A stretch of DNA of 64,000 bases from Collinsella sp. (GTDB lineage Bacteria > Actinomycetota > Coriobacteriia > Coriobacteriales > Coriobacteriaceae): NCBI GenBank assembly GCA_019425015.1, contig JAHYYJ010000002.1, forward strand, positions 186,001 to 250,000. The letters run 5' to 3'. The position numbers and the translations under genes are program-made. Below are positions 26,105 to 34,194 of the stretch, piece after piece. The first letter of the stretch is position 1; the number at the start of each line of letters is the position of its first letter. The notes under the pieces are model-generated. The model was given only the letters and a program-made list of their open reading frames with translations. It was not told the DNA's origin and ran no database searches.

Positions 26105-27322
26105 TTAAGACAATCGCCACATGCGACTTTTCAGCCGATAAAACAGCGCCGTCGTCAACGTCAGCACCGCCAACATGCCTGCGAATACAATCGCCGGTGT
26201 CCATCGATCATATGCGAGCCCGTAAACCAATTGGCCAATAGGCGTTGCACAGGAAAGGACCATGTAAACGACCGAAAGCACTTTTCCGCAGAGCTCAGTC
26301 GGCGCTGCCCGCTGAACAAACGCGGTAATTTCAACCGACGCAATGCTTGCCCACACCATGACCCATGCCGAACCAACCGCAAACACGGTGAACACGCATA
26401 CATCTACGCCGAACAGCAGCGTAACAATAATCGGCGCGACTCCAAAACAGATCATCGCAACATATCGACATATGCCATTGAAAGAAAAACGATGCGGCCA
26501 AATGCCGACCAAGCCACTGCCGGCAAGACCACCCAAGCCCATAGCCACCTCAACTATCCCAACGCAGGACGATTGCATGCCGAGATGCTTTGTAACAATA
26601 ATGGGAGCGCCAATCGTTAGCCCAACCAACGCAAAGTTCAAAACAGCCGCAAGCAAAATCACAGCGACCAATGATGCATTTTGCAACAGATACCGAATCG
26701 ACTCCCAAAAATCGTTTCGGCATGTCGTACGAGTCGCGCCGTCTCCCATCGTTTCAGATGAGGCATTTTGTTTGAGTGCGACCCCAAACAAGAGAGCTGA
26801 AATCGCAAACGACACCGACGCGGTTGCGCAAAGAGCATCGATGCCAAAGCACCCATAGACTGCCGTCCCGACCACAGGGCCCAAGATATTGCTCACCATG
26901 GTCATCTGCGAAACCAATGCAGTGGCCCGCTCAACCTTCTCTTCACCCGCCATGCGCACTGTCTCAATTTGGAGCATTGGCTTTAGCAGCGATTGAACGC
27001 CATATTGAACACAAAGTATCGCTACTACGACGACCGCAAGAGGCAATGAGTGCTTCATGGGGATAGACAGCAGTGATGCAGTCATCAGAGCAATGCCGAG
27101 GGCCATGAGGACCTCGCGATGTCTTCCCCTATCCGCCAAGATTCCGCCAGCCGGAGTCGCGAGCACACCTGGTATGAACGCCGTCGCCACGACAGTGCCA
27201 TATAACGTTGACGATCCGCTGCAATCGAACAAATATAGCGGATACGCAAAGCACAGCGCCGACAGCATCGAATACGTGCACAGCTGCGCAACAAGAAAGC
27301 CAAAAATCCTGATAGATCGCAC
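26105..27322 (-). CDS. Major facilitator superfamily transporter (efflux type)
   Basis: 405 residues with about 12 membrane segments in two halves. The A-motif-like GGILADRGRHREVLMALGIAL follows segment 2, and LSQ/NILGPVVGTAVYG resembles the drug-exporter C motif. The annotated frame starts at GTG 27322, but its ribosome site GGAGGAG is 24 bases away. With one extra base in the A5 tract just upstream, a TTG start correctly spaced from GGAGGAG would read straight in, so a frameshift or sequencing slip is possible. Two palindromic operators and a tetR gene lie directly upstream. It probably exports a toxic compound. Codon use looks less GC-rich than its neighbours. Confidence 0.85.
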   Translation of the reverse strand: MRSIRIFGFLVAQLCTYSMLSALCFAYPLYLFDCSGSSTLYGTVVATAFIPGVLATPAGGILADRGRHREVLMALGIALMTASLLSIPMKHSLPLAVVVVAILCVQYGVQSLLKPMLQIETVRMAGEEKVERATALVSQMTMVSNILGPVVGTAVYGCFGIDALCATASVSFAISALLFGVALKQNASSETMGDGATRTTCRNDFWESIRYLLQNASLVAVILLAAVLNFALVGLTIGAPIIVTKHLGMQSSCVGIVEVAMGLGGLAGSGLVGIWPHRFSFNGICRYVAMICFGVAPIIVTLLFGVDVCVFTVFAVGSAWVMVWASIASVEITAFVQRAAPTELCGKVLSVVYMVLSCATPIGQLVYGLAYDRWTPAIVFAGMLAVLTLTTALFYRLKSRMWRLS

Positions 27323-27379
27323 TGTTTTTGCGTCAACGAGACGCTACTCCTCCGCATTCCAGCCATAAGCCCACCCCCT

Positions 27380-27400
27380 ATACATACCACTAGTATGTAT
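27380..27400. promoter_or_regulatory. Operator palindrome 1 (TetR type) before the MFS gene
   Basis: ATACATAC and GTATGTAT are perfect 8-base arms around CCACTA-type centre (5 bases). It lies 58 bases upstream of the MFS start. Confidence 0.6.
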
Positions 27401-27411
27401 TTAATGACTTG

Positions 27412-27434
27412 AAAAGGGCAGCCGTGGCTACCCT
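27412..27434 (-). terminator. Weak terminator after the tetR-type gene
   Basis: Minus-strand GGGTAGCC / GGCTGCCC (two-base loop region) followed by TTTTC. It would end the regulator transcript before the MFS gene. Confidence 0.45.
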
Positions 27435-27444
27435 CACAAATCAA

Positions 27445-27465
27445 TTACATACCGTTGGTATCTAT
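27445..27465. promoter_or_regulatory. Operator palindrome 2 (TetR type)
   Basis: ACATACC GTT GGTATCT, sharing ACATACC and GGTAT with operator 1 and lying just after the tetR stop. Two related sites suggest dimer binding by the adjacent TetR protein. Confidence 0.5.
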
Positions 27466-27466
27466 A

Positions 27467-28129
27467 TTACCACCCGGCGCGGTCCCATACGTCCCAAATC
27501 TGCGCCGTTGTCTGAAGCACTTCTTCCCCCAAATCGAGTCCCACCGCGGCAGCCATCTGCGCCAAACATTGAGCGCGAGCGAGCATTCGATCCTTGGGCT
27601 CAAGCGGACGGAACAGCGGCAGCAGCCAAAGATTCGCCAACAACGATACGGCCTCCGCCGCTTCACGCGGACATTCGCACGCAATGGATCCGTCGGCGAT
27701 GCCCTCCTCGATCACCGGCAAGAGATAGCCATCGGCAGACTCGTTAAACGAGCCCTGGTACTGCATCGCCAGAAGACGCGAGCTTTTTAGCGGATCTGCT
27801 GCAGGACGCATACGTGCCCATAGCTCAATTTGCGGAACAACGGACTCGGGAGCGTAAAGCCTTTTTAGCTTTTGGGCGCCGGTCATATTACCGACGCCAA
27901 GCATCGAGCGGCGGTGCTCAACAATCGGAGTCATCGCCCGATCAAACGCGGCGTTGAAAATCTCTTCTTTACTCTTGAAGTGATGATAAACAGCACCCTT
28001 GGTCATGCCATCGAGACGGTCAACGATATCTTGAATGCTCGTCCCCTCATAACCCTGTGCACAGAATAGCTCCTGTGCCGCGTCGAGAATCTTCGCGACC
28101 GTCTCCTCGGGATATTTATTGCGACCCAT
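27467..28129 (-). CDS. TetR family regulator of the MFS exporter
   Basis: 220 residues. The HTH begins right after the N-terminus: YPEETVAKILDAAQELFCAQGYEGTSIQDIVDRLDGMTKGAVYHHFKSKEEIF, a textbook TetR N-domain with the YHHFKSKE recognition end. The C-terminal ligand domain is helical and Trp/Arg-rich, unassigned. Start 28129 places the HTH at the normal distance from the N-terminus. The gene precedes the MFS gene in the same direction, and the operators lie between them, so it probably represses the pump until a ligand binds. Confidence 0.9.
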   Translation of the reverse strand: MGRNKYPEETVAKILDAAQELFCAQGYEGTSIQDIVDRLDGMTKGAVYHHFKSKEEIFNAAFDRAMTPIVEHRRSMLGVGNMTGAQKLKRLYAPESVVPQIELWARMRPAADPLKSSRLLAMQYQGSFNESADGYLLPVIEEGIADGSIACECPREAAEAVSLLANLWLLPLFRPLEPKDRMLARAQCLAQMAAAVGLDLGEEVLQTTAQIWDVWDRAGW

Positions 28130-28203
28130 AATCCGTCCATCCGCAACGCAAGCCTTATGCCTCATTGCAGTATTTTAACGTTGCGGATGGCAGACGGTCG
28201 ATT

Positions 28204-28542
28204 CTACACCGCGGCCGGGCCGTGTTCGCCGGTGCGGATGCGGATGACTTCCTCGACCGGCTCGACCCAAATCTTGCCGTCGCCGACGGCACCGGTGCGA
28301 GCTGCGTTGCAGATGATCTCAACGATACCGTCGACATGCTCGTCGGCGCAGATGAGGGTGAACTGCACCTTAGGAATCGTGTTGACGAGTAGCTCGTTAC
28401 CGCGCACGTATTCTTTCCAGCCATGTTGAGCGCCGCAGCCCTGTACCTGGTTGATAGTCATGCCACGAACATCGGCAGCAAACAGCGCATCTTTAAGAAC
28501 CTCAAGCTTCTCGGCACGAACGATCGCCGTGATCTTCTTCAT
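28204..28542 (-). CDS. PII nitrogen regulatory protein (GlnB/GlnK family)
   Basis: 112 residues. It begins MKKITAIVRAEKLEVLKDAL and has the PII C-terminal signature TGAVGDGKIWVEPVEEVIRIRTGE. The T-loop reads GCGAQHGWKEYVRGNELLVNTIPKV: position 51, the uridylylated Tyr of enteric PII, is Leu. Signalling is therefore probably by ATP/ADP and 2-oxoglutarate only, or by another modification. It follows amt in the same direction, the usual amt-glnK pair, so it should gate the ammonium channel. A long hairpin (28649-28750) sits between the two genes and may lower or uncouple glnB expression. Confidence 0.93.
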   Translation of the reverse strand: MKKITAIVRAEKLEVLKDALFAADVRGMTINQVQGCGAQHGWKEYVRGNELLVNTIPKVQFTLICADEHVDGIVEIICNAARTGAVGDGKIWVEPVEEVIRIRTGEHGPAAV

Positions 28543-28648
28543 AGTGAATTCCTCTCAATAATCAACGTATCCCTTTACATGAGACGCGGGTTTCCCAGGT
28601 GCCGTAAACCAACCTCAGAGATCAAAAAAGTTCAACTGACTGGTCTTA

Positions 28649-28750
28649 GCAGGTTTCCCAAGTGCCGCAGATTGCCGTGAAAGAGGAGCGAAGCGTACTT
28701 AAGTACGTGAGCGACGATTGAACGGCAAGGTGCGGTGCTTGGGGAAGCTG
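28649..28750. repeat. Long nested hairpin between amt and the PII gene
   Basis: Outer arms of 22 bases with four mismatches, some G-U tolerant (AGCAGGTTTCCCAAG..., 28649-28670, against 28729-28750). Inner arms are GCCGT/ACGGC, and the central perfect palindrome is CGTACTTAAGTACG. It begins directly after the amt stop (28751-28753). No T-run follows. Confidence 0.65.
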
Positions 28751-30028
28751 CTAATCGAGTCCGGAGAATGAGGGGTATGCGCTCTCGCCGTGCTGACTCG
28801 TATCCAGGCCCAGCGCCTCGTCTGCCTCGTCCACGCGCAGGCTGCCGTGGAACAGCGCCTTGACCACCGCGGCGATCACCAAGTCGAGCACCAGTACAAT
28901 AGCGATCGCCACCACAATGCCCAAAATTTGCGAGATGAGCAGCGACACGTCGCCCGTGTAGAACAGGCCGCCCTTGCCGGTCCACGAGAGCTCCGGCACG
29001 CAGAACAGGCCCGTGACCACGCCGCCCAAGATACCGCCGATACCGTGGCAACCGAACGCGTCGAGCGCATCGTCGTAGCCAAACTTGGTCTTGAGATGAC
29101 TGATAGCCAAGTAGCAGACGGGCGAGACGATCAGGCCCATGACCAGCGCCGCCCACGGCTCGACAAAGCCCGCGCCCGGCGTGACCACCACGAGGCCCGC
29201 AACCAGACCGGTGCTGGCGCCCACCAGCGTGGGGCGACCGGTGCGCACGCGCTCGACGACAAGCCACGAGACCATACCCGCCGCGCTGGCCGTCACGGTG
29301 TTAAGGATGGCAAGCGCCGCCACGGCGTCGGCCTTAAACTCACTGCCGCCGTTAAAGCCAAACCAGCCAAACCAAAGCAGGCCGGCGCCCAGCGCCACAA
29401 ACGGCACGTTATGCGGACGGTAGCTCACCATGCCAAAGCCGCGACGACGGCCGAGCATCAGGCAGAGAATCAGGCCCGTGAGACCGGACGAAATGTGCAC
29501 CACGTCGCCGCCGGCAAAGTCGAGCGCGCCGATGATGTCACCGATAAAGGAGCCCTCGCCGCCCCAGACCATGTGGGCGAGCGGCGCATAGACCACGAGC
29601 AACCATATGCCCAGAAAGGCCGTCATGGCACCAAACTTAACGCGGCCTGCCAGGCTGCCCGTGACGATGGCGGCGGTGATCATGGCAAACGCCATCTGGA
29701 AGGCGATGTTGATGATCTGGGGGTAGACGGCGCCGTCCGCGGCGTTGCCCTCGGCCGCCTGCAGCACCTGGTTGAGCACCGGCAGGCACAGAAGCTGGTC
29801 AAGGCCTCCAGTAAACGGACTCGAGCCGTCACCGCCGTAGGCCAGCGACCAGCCGGCAACAATCCACAGCACACCGACCAGGCCAATGGCGCCAAAGCAC
29901 ATGAGCATGGTGTTGATGACATTTTTGCGCCTGGACAGGCCACCATAGAAAAACGCCAGACCCGGTGTCATTAAAAACACGAGCATGGTGCAGATGAGCA
30001 TAAACGTTGTCGATCCCGTATCGTACAT
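28751..30028 (-). CDS. amt: Ammonium transporter (Amt family)
   Basis: 425 residues, 11 membrane helices. Start 30028 is chosen (GGGGGAG just upstream); the longer frame adds 56 unlikely residues. It shows the family motifs FFYGGLSRRKNVINTML, DFAGGDVVHISSGLTGLILCLMLGRR (the D-x-A-GG-x-VVH-x-x-x-G block, with the first of the twin His) and DALDAFGCHGIGGILGGVVTGLF (second His). The C-terminal tail (DEADEALGLDTSQHGESAYP) carries the residues that transmit channel closure and interact with PII. It is followed by the PII gene, as expected for nitrogen-controlled uptake. Confidence 0.96.
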   Translation of the reverse strand: MYDTGSTTFMLICTMLVFLMTPGLAFFYGGLSRRKNVINTMLMCFGAIGLVGVLWIVAGWSLAYGGDGSSPFTGGLDQLLCLPVLNQVLQAAEGNAADGAVYPQIINIAFQMAFAMITAAIVTGSLAGRVKFGAMTAFLGIWLLVVYAPLAHMVWGGEGSFIGDIIGALDFAGGDVVHISSGLTGLILCLMLGRRRGFGMVSYRPHNVPFVALGAGLLWFGWFGFNGGSEFKADAVAALAILNTVTASAAGMVSWLVVERVRTGRPTLVGASTGLVAGLVVVTPGAGFVEPWAALVMGLIVSPVCYLAISHLKTKFGYDDALDAFGCHGIGGILGGVVTGLFCVPELSWTGKGGLFYTGDVSLLISQILGIVVAIAIVLVLDLVIAAVVKALFHGSLRVDEADEALGLDTSQHGESAYPSFSGLD

Positions 30029-30226
30029 TCGCTCCCCCTTGGTCGCATGGACGTTGTCGGCGCCCATAATGCGGCCGAGGGGCAACTGGTGTAGACCAGA
30101 TACGGCGTTGTTAAACGCTGCGTTGTCGAATGGAAACGGTGCCGCAATCTTGGAAACGGCGCGGCAACGGGCGCGAAACGAACGGGAAATACGCAAGCAA
30201 GGGAGCCGTGAGCGCGCCCGTCCCAG

Positions 30227-31246
30227 CTAGCGCCGGAACAGCTCGCGGGCTCGGTCGCGAAGGTCGGTGGCTCGGATGACGCCCTCGTAGCGGTTGATGC
30301 GCAAGCGCGGGAAGGCATTAAAGAAGCGCAGGTCGCGACGGCTGAGCGACACGCTCGGCACCGGACGGCTCATGCGCTTGCCGGCAAGGCGACGACTGAG
30401 TGACGGACGCGGCATGCTCGGCGCGGCATCGGCCACGCGGCGGGCAGCGAGTGCCAGGCCGCGAGCACCATCCGCGATAAACGTCGGCATCGAAGCCTTC
30501 TCGCGCAGGGCATCGAGCGCGGCGTCACCCAGCTCGGCCAGCCACGCGTTAACGGCACGGCTGCGGATGTGCGTCTGTGTCACCGAGTCAATCGTCGATT
30601 CGGGAATGCGCTCGAGCATTGAGTCCGAGGCATCGGCAAGCGACTCGTTGATGCGGTCGGCAAAGTCGGCGCGCACGCGCTCCAGCTGATCGGACAGACG
30701 CCGCCAGCTCGCCAACGAGCACACCGCGTCAACCATCATCGCGACCGCGACGATAAAGGCGGACAACCGCACAATCAGCACCGGCAGATGGCCAAGCAAC
30801 CCCAGCAATGCCGGCTCCACTAAACGGCAAATGCACAACGCGCCCAAGCCAAACGCGCAGGCCCAGTACAGGCAGATGCGTCCGTGCAGGTTAAACGGCA
30901 GGTGCGAGTAATCCCAAAAGCGCGCACCTGTTGTTTTTTCCAACAAAACGCCTACGCCGTACTCAATCACGCTGCATACGAGCGCCGCGGCAACAAACTG
31001 GCTCGAGGCATCCGGAATCCCGCGCAGCAAAAGCCAGCAGGCTATGCCGCCCACACCATAGATAGGGCAACACGGCCCCAGCAAAAAGCCACTGTTGGCA
31101 AATCGTCCGTGATTGAGCATGGCGCAAACCGTCGACTCCCACGCCCAGCCGCAAAACCCGTAAAAGGCAAACGAGAGCACCAGTGCCGAGAGTGGACAGG
31201 CGGCAAGCGTCGCGCCGTCAAATGCCATGTCGATCGCGGTTCCCAC
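30227..31246 (-). CDS. Putative ABC transporter permease, CmpB-like family
   Basis: 339 residues of the PF06541 (CmpB-type) group. Family hallmarks are FYGFCGWAWESTVCAMLNHGRFANSGFLLGPCCPIYGVG in the first helices and TTGARFWDYSHLPFNLHGRICLYWACAFG. Five hydrophobic segments occupy residues 20-165. The rest is a long helical cytoplasmic tail with two amphipathic stretches and Arg-rich ends. Despite the family name, no ATPase is adjacent, and transport is unproven. The gene overlaps the expression unit of the HD-domain gene upstream (3 bases between them), so they are co-translated. Confidence 0.85.
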   Translation of the reverse strand: MGTAIDMAFDGATLAACPLSALVLSFAFYGFCGWAWESTVCAMLNHGRFANSGFLLGPCCPIYGVGGIACWLLLRGIPDASSQFVAAALVCSVIEYGVGVLLEKTTGARFWDYSHLPFNLHGRICLYWACAFGLGALCICRLVEPALLGLLGHLPVLIVRLSAFIVAVAMMVDAVCSLASWRRLSDQLERVRADFADRINESLADASDSMLERIPESTIDSVTQTHIRSRAVNAWLAELGDAALDALREKASMPTFIADGARGLALAARRVADAAPSMPRPSLSRRLAGKRMSRPVPSVSLSRRDLRFFNAFPRLRINRYEGVIRATDLRDRARELFRR

Positions 31247-31249
31247 CGT

Positions 31250-31807
31250 CTACCCTCTCCTCTTTTCGCTCGAATCTTTGCTCGAACCGTCACTCGTGCC
31301 CTCGGTCAAATCGTTCGCGCCGCCTTTGCGCGGCAGACGACCGGCGACCGTCTCGCACAGAGCGCACCATTTATCGGCCAGGCACACAATCCATGCCTCG
31401 CGACACGTCGGTGGAACCGGTACCAGCGGAAACATATGGCGCACGATGATATTCCGCTCGCGCGGCGTCAGCTCAAAATCTTCTTCCGCACGCGCCAGGG
31501 CAAAAAACGGGTGACGAAAGCCATGCAGTCGATGGCTCGGGTCGGGGTCGTGCCAATCGTAGAGAAAGTAGTCGTGTAACAGGGCCCCGCGCAGCAGCGA
31601 GGCGCGGTCGACCGAAATACCAACACGGTCAAGACGCTCGGCAAAGGACAGGCTCGTCCGCGCCACCGAGGTCACATGTGCATAGACCGTCACGTCGCCA
31701 TGCTGGATAAACTCGCGCGTCAGGTCCAAGCGGCCCGCCCGGGCAAGCTGACGGGCGGCATGGTCGACCTCGCGCGCGATGCTCTCGGCACGAACGGCAT
31801 CGGACAT
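31250..31807 (-). CDS. HD-domain phosphohydrolase-like protein
   Basis: 185 residues. Start 31807 has AGGAGG 6-7 bases upstream. The metal HD motif is LRGALLHDYFLYDWHD, preceded by YAHVTSVARTSLSFAERL (the H of the first helix) and followed by HRLHGFRHPFFAL and EAWIVCLADKWCALCET (the downstream Asp). This set of His/Asp residues fits a metal-dependent HD hydrolase; the substrate could be a nucleotide. The tail is Ser/Lys-rich and probably disordered. It is the first gene of a two-gene unit with the CmpB-like gene. Confidence 0.85.
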   Translation of the reverse strand: MSDAVRAESIAREVDHAARQLARAGRLDLTREFIQHGDVTVYAHVTSVARTSLSFAERLDRVGISVDRASLLRGALLHDYFLYDWHDPDPSHRLHGFRHPFFALARAEEDFELTPRERNIIVRHMFPLVPVPPTCREAWIVCLADKWCALCETVAGRLPRKGGANDLTEGTSDGSSKDSSEKRRG

Positions 31808-32035
31808 GCGGCCTCCTTCCAGCGGCACCCGGCGGCAAGCCACGGCCTGCACGCAATGAATATAATCACCATCGAATCTACCAGTATGGCATCGGACAAA
31901 ACGTTTTGCCCCACCAGTTGGCGAATTACCGCGCCGCCGTCACATATCAAACGCCAAAATGTGCGAGACTGTCTTGTGCAATTGTGCCGGCCGAGGGAGT
32001 GCCGGCGCACGATTCGCATGGAGTAACCCACAACG

Positions 32036-33817
32036 ATGCTGCTTACGCAAACGACAACGCCCGAGGACGTCAAGGCTCTCGACCGCGCCGAGCTTCCGCT
32101 GCTCTGCGGCGAGATCCGCCAGGCAATCCTCGAAAGCTCCGCCGCCGTCGGCGGGCACGTTGCCCCCAACCTGGGCGTCGTTGAGCTCACGGTTGCGCTC
32201 CATCGCGTGTTTAACTCCCCCATCGACAAGATTGTCTTTGATGTTTCGCACCAGACCTACGCCCACAAGGCGCTGACGGGGCGCGCGTACACTTATATCG
32301 ATCCGGAGCGTTATGGTGAGGCTTCTGGCTTTGCCAATCCTGACGAGTCCGAGCACGACCTGTTCGCCATGGGTCACACCTCCACGTCGGTGAGCCTGGG
32401 CTGCGGCCTGGCGCACGCTCGTGACCTGGCGGGGGATACATACAACGTCATCACCATCATTGGCGACGGCTCGCTTTCGGGCGGCCTGGCGTTTGAGGGC
32501 TTTAACAATGCCGCCGAACTCGATAGCAACCTGATCATCATCGTCAACGATAACGACCAGTCCATTGCCGAAAACCACGGCGGCCTGTATCGCAATCTGG
32601 CCGAGCTGCGCGCCAGCAACGGCACCTGTGAGCGCAACGTTTTCCGCGCGATGGGGCTCGACTACCGCTATCTGGACGCCGGCAACGATGTGTTGGCCCT
32701 GGTCGACACGCTGCAGGAGCTGCGCGATATCGACCACCCCATCGTGTTGCACGTCTCAACCGCCAAGGGCAAGGGTTTTGAGCCAGCCCAGAACGACCCC
32801 GAGCGCTGGCATCACGTGGGTCCGTTTGACATGGCAACTGGACGCAAGCTCTGCCCGGGCCATCCGAGCGAGCCTGCGCCGCGCACCTATGCCGACATTA
32901 CGGGCGAGGCGCTCAGCGCCGCCATCGAGTGCGATCCGCAGGTCGTTGGCATCACGGCCGCCACGCCCTACATCATGGGCTTTACACCCGAGCTTCGCGC
33001 TGCCGCCGGCAAACAGTTCGTCGATGTGGGCATTGCCGAGGAGCATGCCGTGACCTTTGCCACCGCGCTTGCGCGCTCGGGCGCCAAGCCAGTCTTTGGT
33101 GTGTACGGCACGTTTTTGCAGCGCGCCTACGACGAACTGTGGCACGACCTGTGCCTCAACGACGCCCCCGCAACCATCCTGGTATTTGGCGCGTCGATCT
33201 TTGGCACCACGTCCGAGACGCACCTCTCGTTCTTCGATATTTCCATGCTGGGCGGACTTCCCAACATGCACTACCTTGCACCTGCCTGCATGGAGGAATA
33301 TCTGTCCATGCTGAGCTGGTCGCTCGACCACCGCGAGCATCCCGTAGCGATCCGTGTGCCGGGCATTGGCCTGGTAAGCCGCCCCGACTTGGCGCCTGCC
33401 GAGGGCGACGATTACGGCGTCGCGCGCTACAACGTCGTGCGCCAGGGCCGCGACGTTGCCGTGCTCGCGCTTGGCGATTTCTTTGAGCTGGGCGAGCGCG
33501 TGGCAAACCGTCTGACTGCCGAGTACGGCATCGAGGCCACGCTCGTCAACCCGCGCTTTGCAACCGAGCTCGACCGCGAGTTCCTCGACAGCCTTGCCGC
33601 CGAGCATCGCGTTGTCGTCACCCTCGAGGACGGTATCTTGGACGGCGGCTGGGGCGAGCGCGTGGCATGTTATCTGGCATGCACGCCGTTGCGCACGCGC
33701 ACCTTCGGCATCGCCAAGGGCTTCCCCGACCGCTACGACCCCAACGAGCTGCTCGCTCAGAACGGCATGACGGCCGCAAACATGGCCGCCGAAGCCGTAA
33801 GGCTACTCAACGAGTAA
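32036..33817 (+). CDS. 1-deoxy-D-xylulose-5-phosphate synthase family protein (divergent)
   Basis: 593 residues, transketolase-type fold. Thiamine diphosphate motif IIGDGSLSGGLAFEGFNNAAELDSNLIIIVNDN, His in FDVSHQTYAHKALTGR, and catalytic Glu in DVGIAEEHAVTFATALA. These place it in the DXS family, the entry to the MEP isoprenoid route. The acceptor loop is unlike classical DXS: where DRAG-x-VG-x-DG-x-TH is expected it has FGASIFGTTSETH, losing the Arg and Asp assigned to substrate binding in Deinococcus DXS, while the final His and a later Arg (AIRVPG) remain. It may be a variant clade or act on another aldehyde. AGTAA-type ribosome site; terminator at 33819-33860. Confidence 0.85.
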   Translation: MLLTQTTTPEDVKALDRAELPLLCGEIRQAILESSAAVGGHVAPNLGVVELTVALHRVFNSPIDKIVFDVSHQTYAHKALTGRAYTYIDPERYGEASGFANPDESEHDLFAMGHTSTSVSLGCGLAHARDLAGDTYNVITIIGDGSLSGGLAFEGFNNAAELDSNLIIIVNDNDQSIAENHGGLYRNLAELRASNGTCERNVFRAMGLDYRYLDAGNDVLALVDTLQELRDIDHPIVLHVSTAKGKGFEPAQNDPERWHHVGPFDMATGRKLCPGHPSEPAPRTYADITGEALSAAIECDPQVVGITAATPYIMGFTPELRAAAGKQFVDVGIAEEHAVTFATALARSGAKPVFGVYGTFLQRAYDELWHDLCLNDAPATILVFGASIFGTTSETHLSFFDISMLGGLPNMHYLAPACMEEYLSMLSWSLDHREHPVAIRVPGIGLVSRPDLAPAEGDDYGVARYNVVRQGRDVAVLALGDFFELGERVANRLTAEYGIEATLVNPRFATELDREFLDSLAAEHRVVVTLEDGILDGGWGERVACYLACTPLRTRTFGIAKGFPDRYDPNELLAQNGMTAANMAAEAVRLLNE

Positions 33818-33818
33818 G

Positions 33819-33860
33819 AAAACCTCCGCAAGGGAAGCATCCCTGCGGAGGTTTTTATTT
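33819..33860 (+). terminator. Terminator of the DXS-like gene
   Basis: AAAACCTCCGCA / TGCGGAGGTTTT stem with a second small hairpin (GGGA/TCCC) at the tip, followed by TATTTT. Confidence 0.9.
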
Positions 33861-33874
33861 TCGCGGCGCGATTA

Positions 33875-33930
33875 TCTCAATCTGTAACATCTAGGGCCCG
33901 AATTCCCGTCTAACTGTTACAGATCTAGAT
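33875..33930. repeat. TGTTACAGAT palindrome, unit 1
   Basis: TCTCAATCTGTAACA (33875-33889) and TGTTACAGAT (33915-33924) form 10-base perfect inner arms around CTAGGGCCCGAATTCCCGTC. This is one of two adjacent related units in the 376-base gap before the ABC importer. Confidence 0.75.
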
Positions 33931-33954
33931 AAGACGTCTTTGCCCCTGACCTTT

Positions 33955-34011
33955 GTCTCAATCTGTAACAGATAGAGACCTTTTGTCCGTCTAACTGTTA
34001 CAGATCGAGAC
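33955..34011. repeat. TGTTACAGAT palindrome, unit 2
   Basis: GTCTCAATCTGTAACAGAT and, inverted, TGTTACAGATCGAGAC. It shares CCGTCTAAC just before the right arm with unit 1. About 80 bases separate the two unit starts. Confidence 0.75.
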
Positions 34012-34045
34012 ATAACAGCAAGGCATGCCGCTGCATCTGCAAGAA

Positions 34046-34078
34046 CCACCACAAAGGTGCCTGTCCCTTTATGGTAGG
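34046..34078 (+). repeat. CTGTCCC-loop palindrome, copy 6 (type B, decayed)
   Basis: The left arm CCACCACAAAGG and loop TGCCTGTCC are identical to copy 4. The right arm CCTTTATGGTAGG has two changes. It lies upstream of the solute-binding protein gene, not at a stop codon. Confidence 0.75.
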
Positions 34079-34194
34079 TAGAATAACCCATAAGGTAAGT
34101 ATGTTTCTGAGTTATTTCGTGTTGACCCATTTGAGCGCGATAGGGTATAACTCTACTCAACCGCTAGGGATTTTATTGAGAAAGGTGTTCTACC

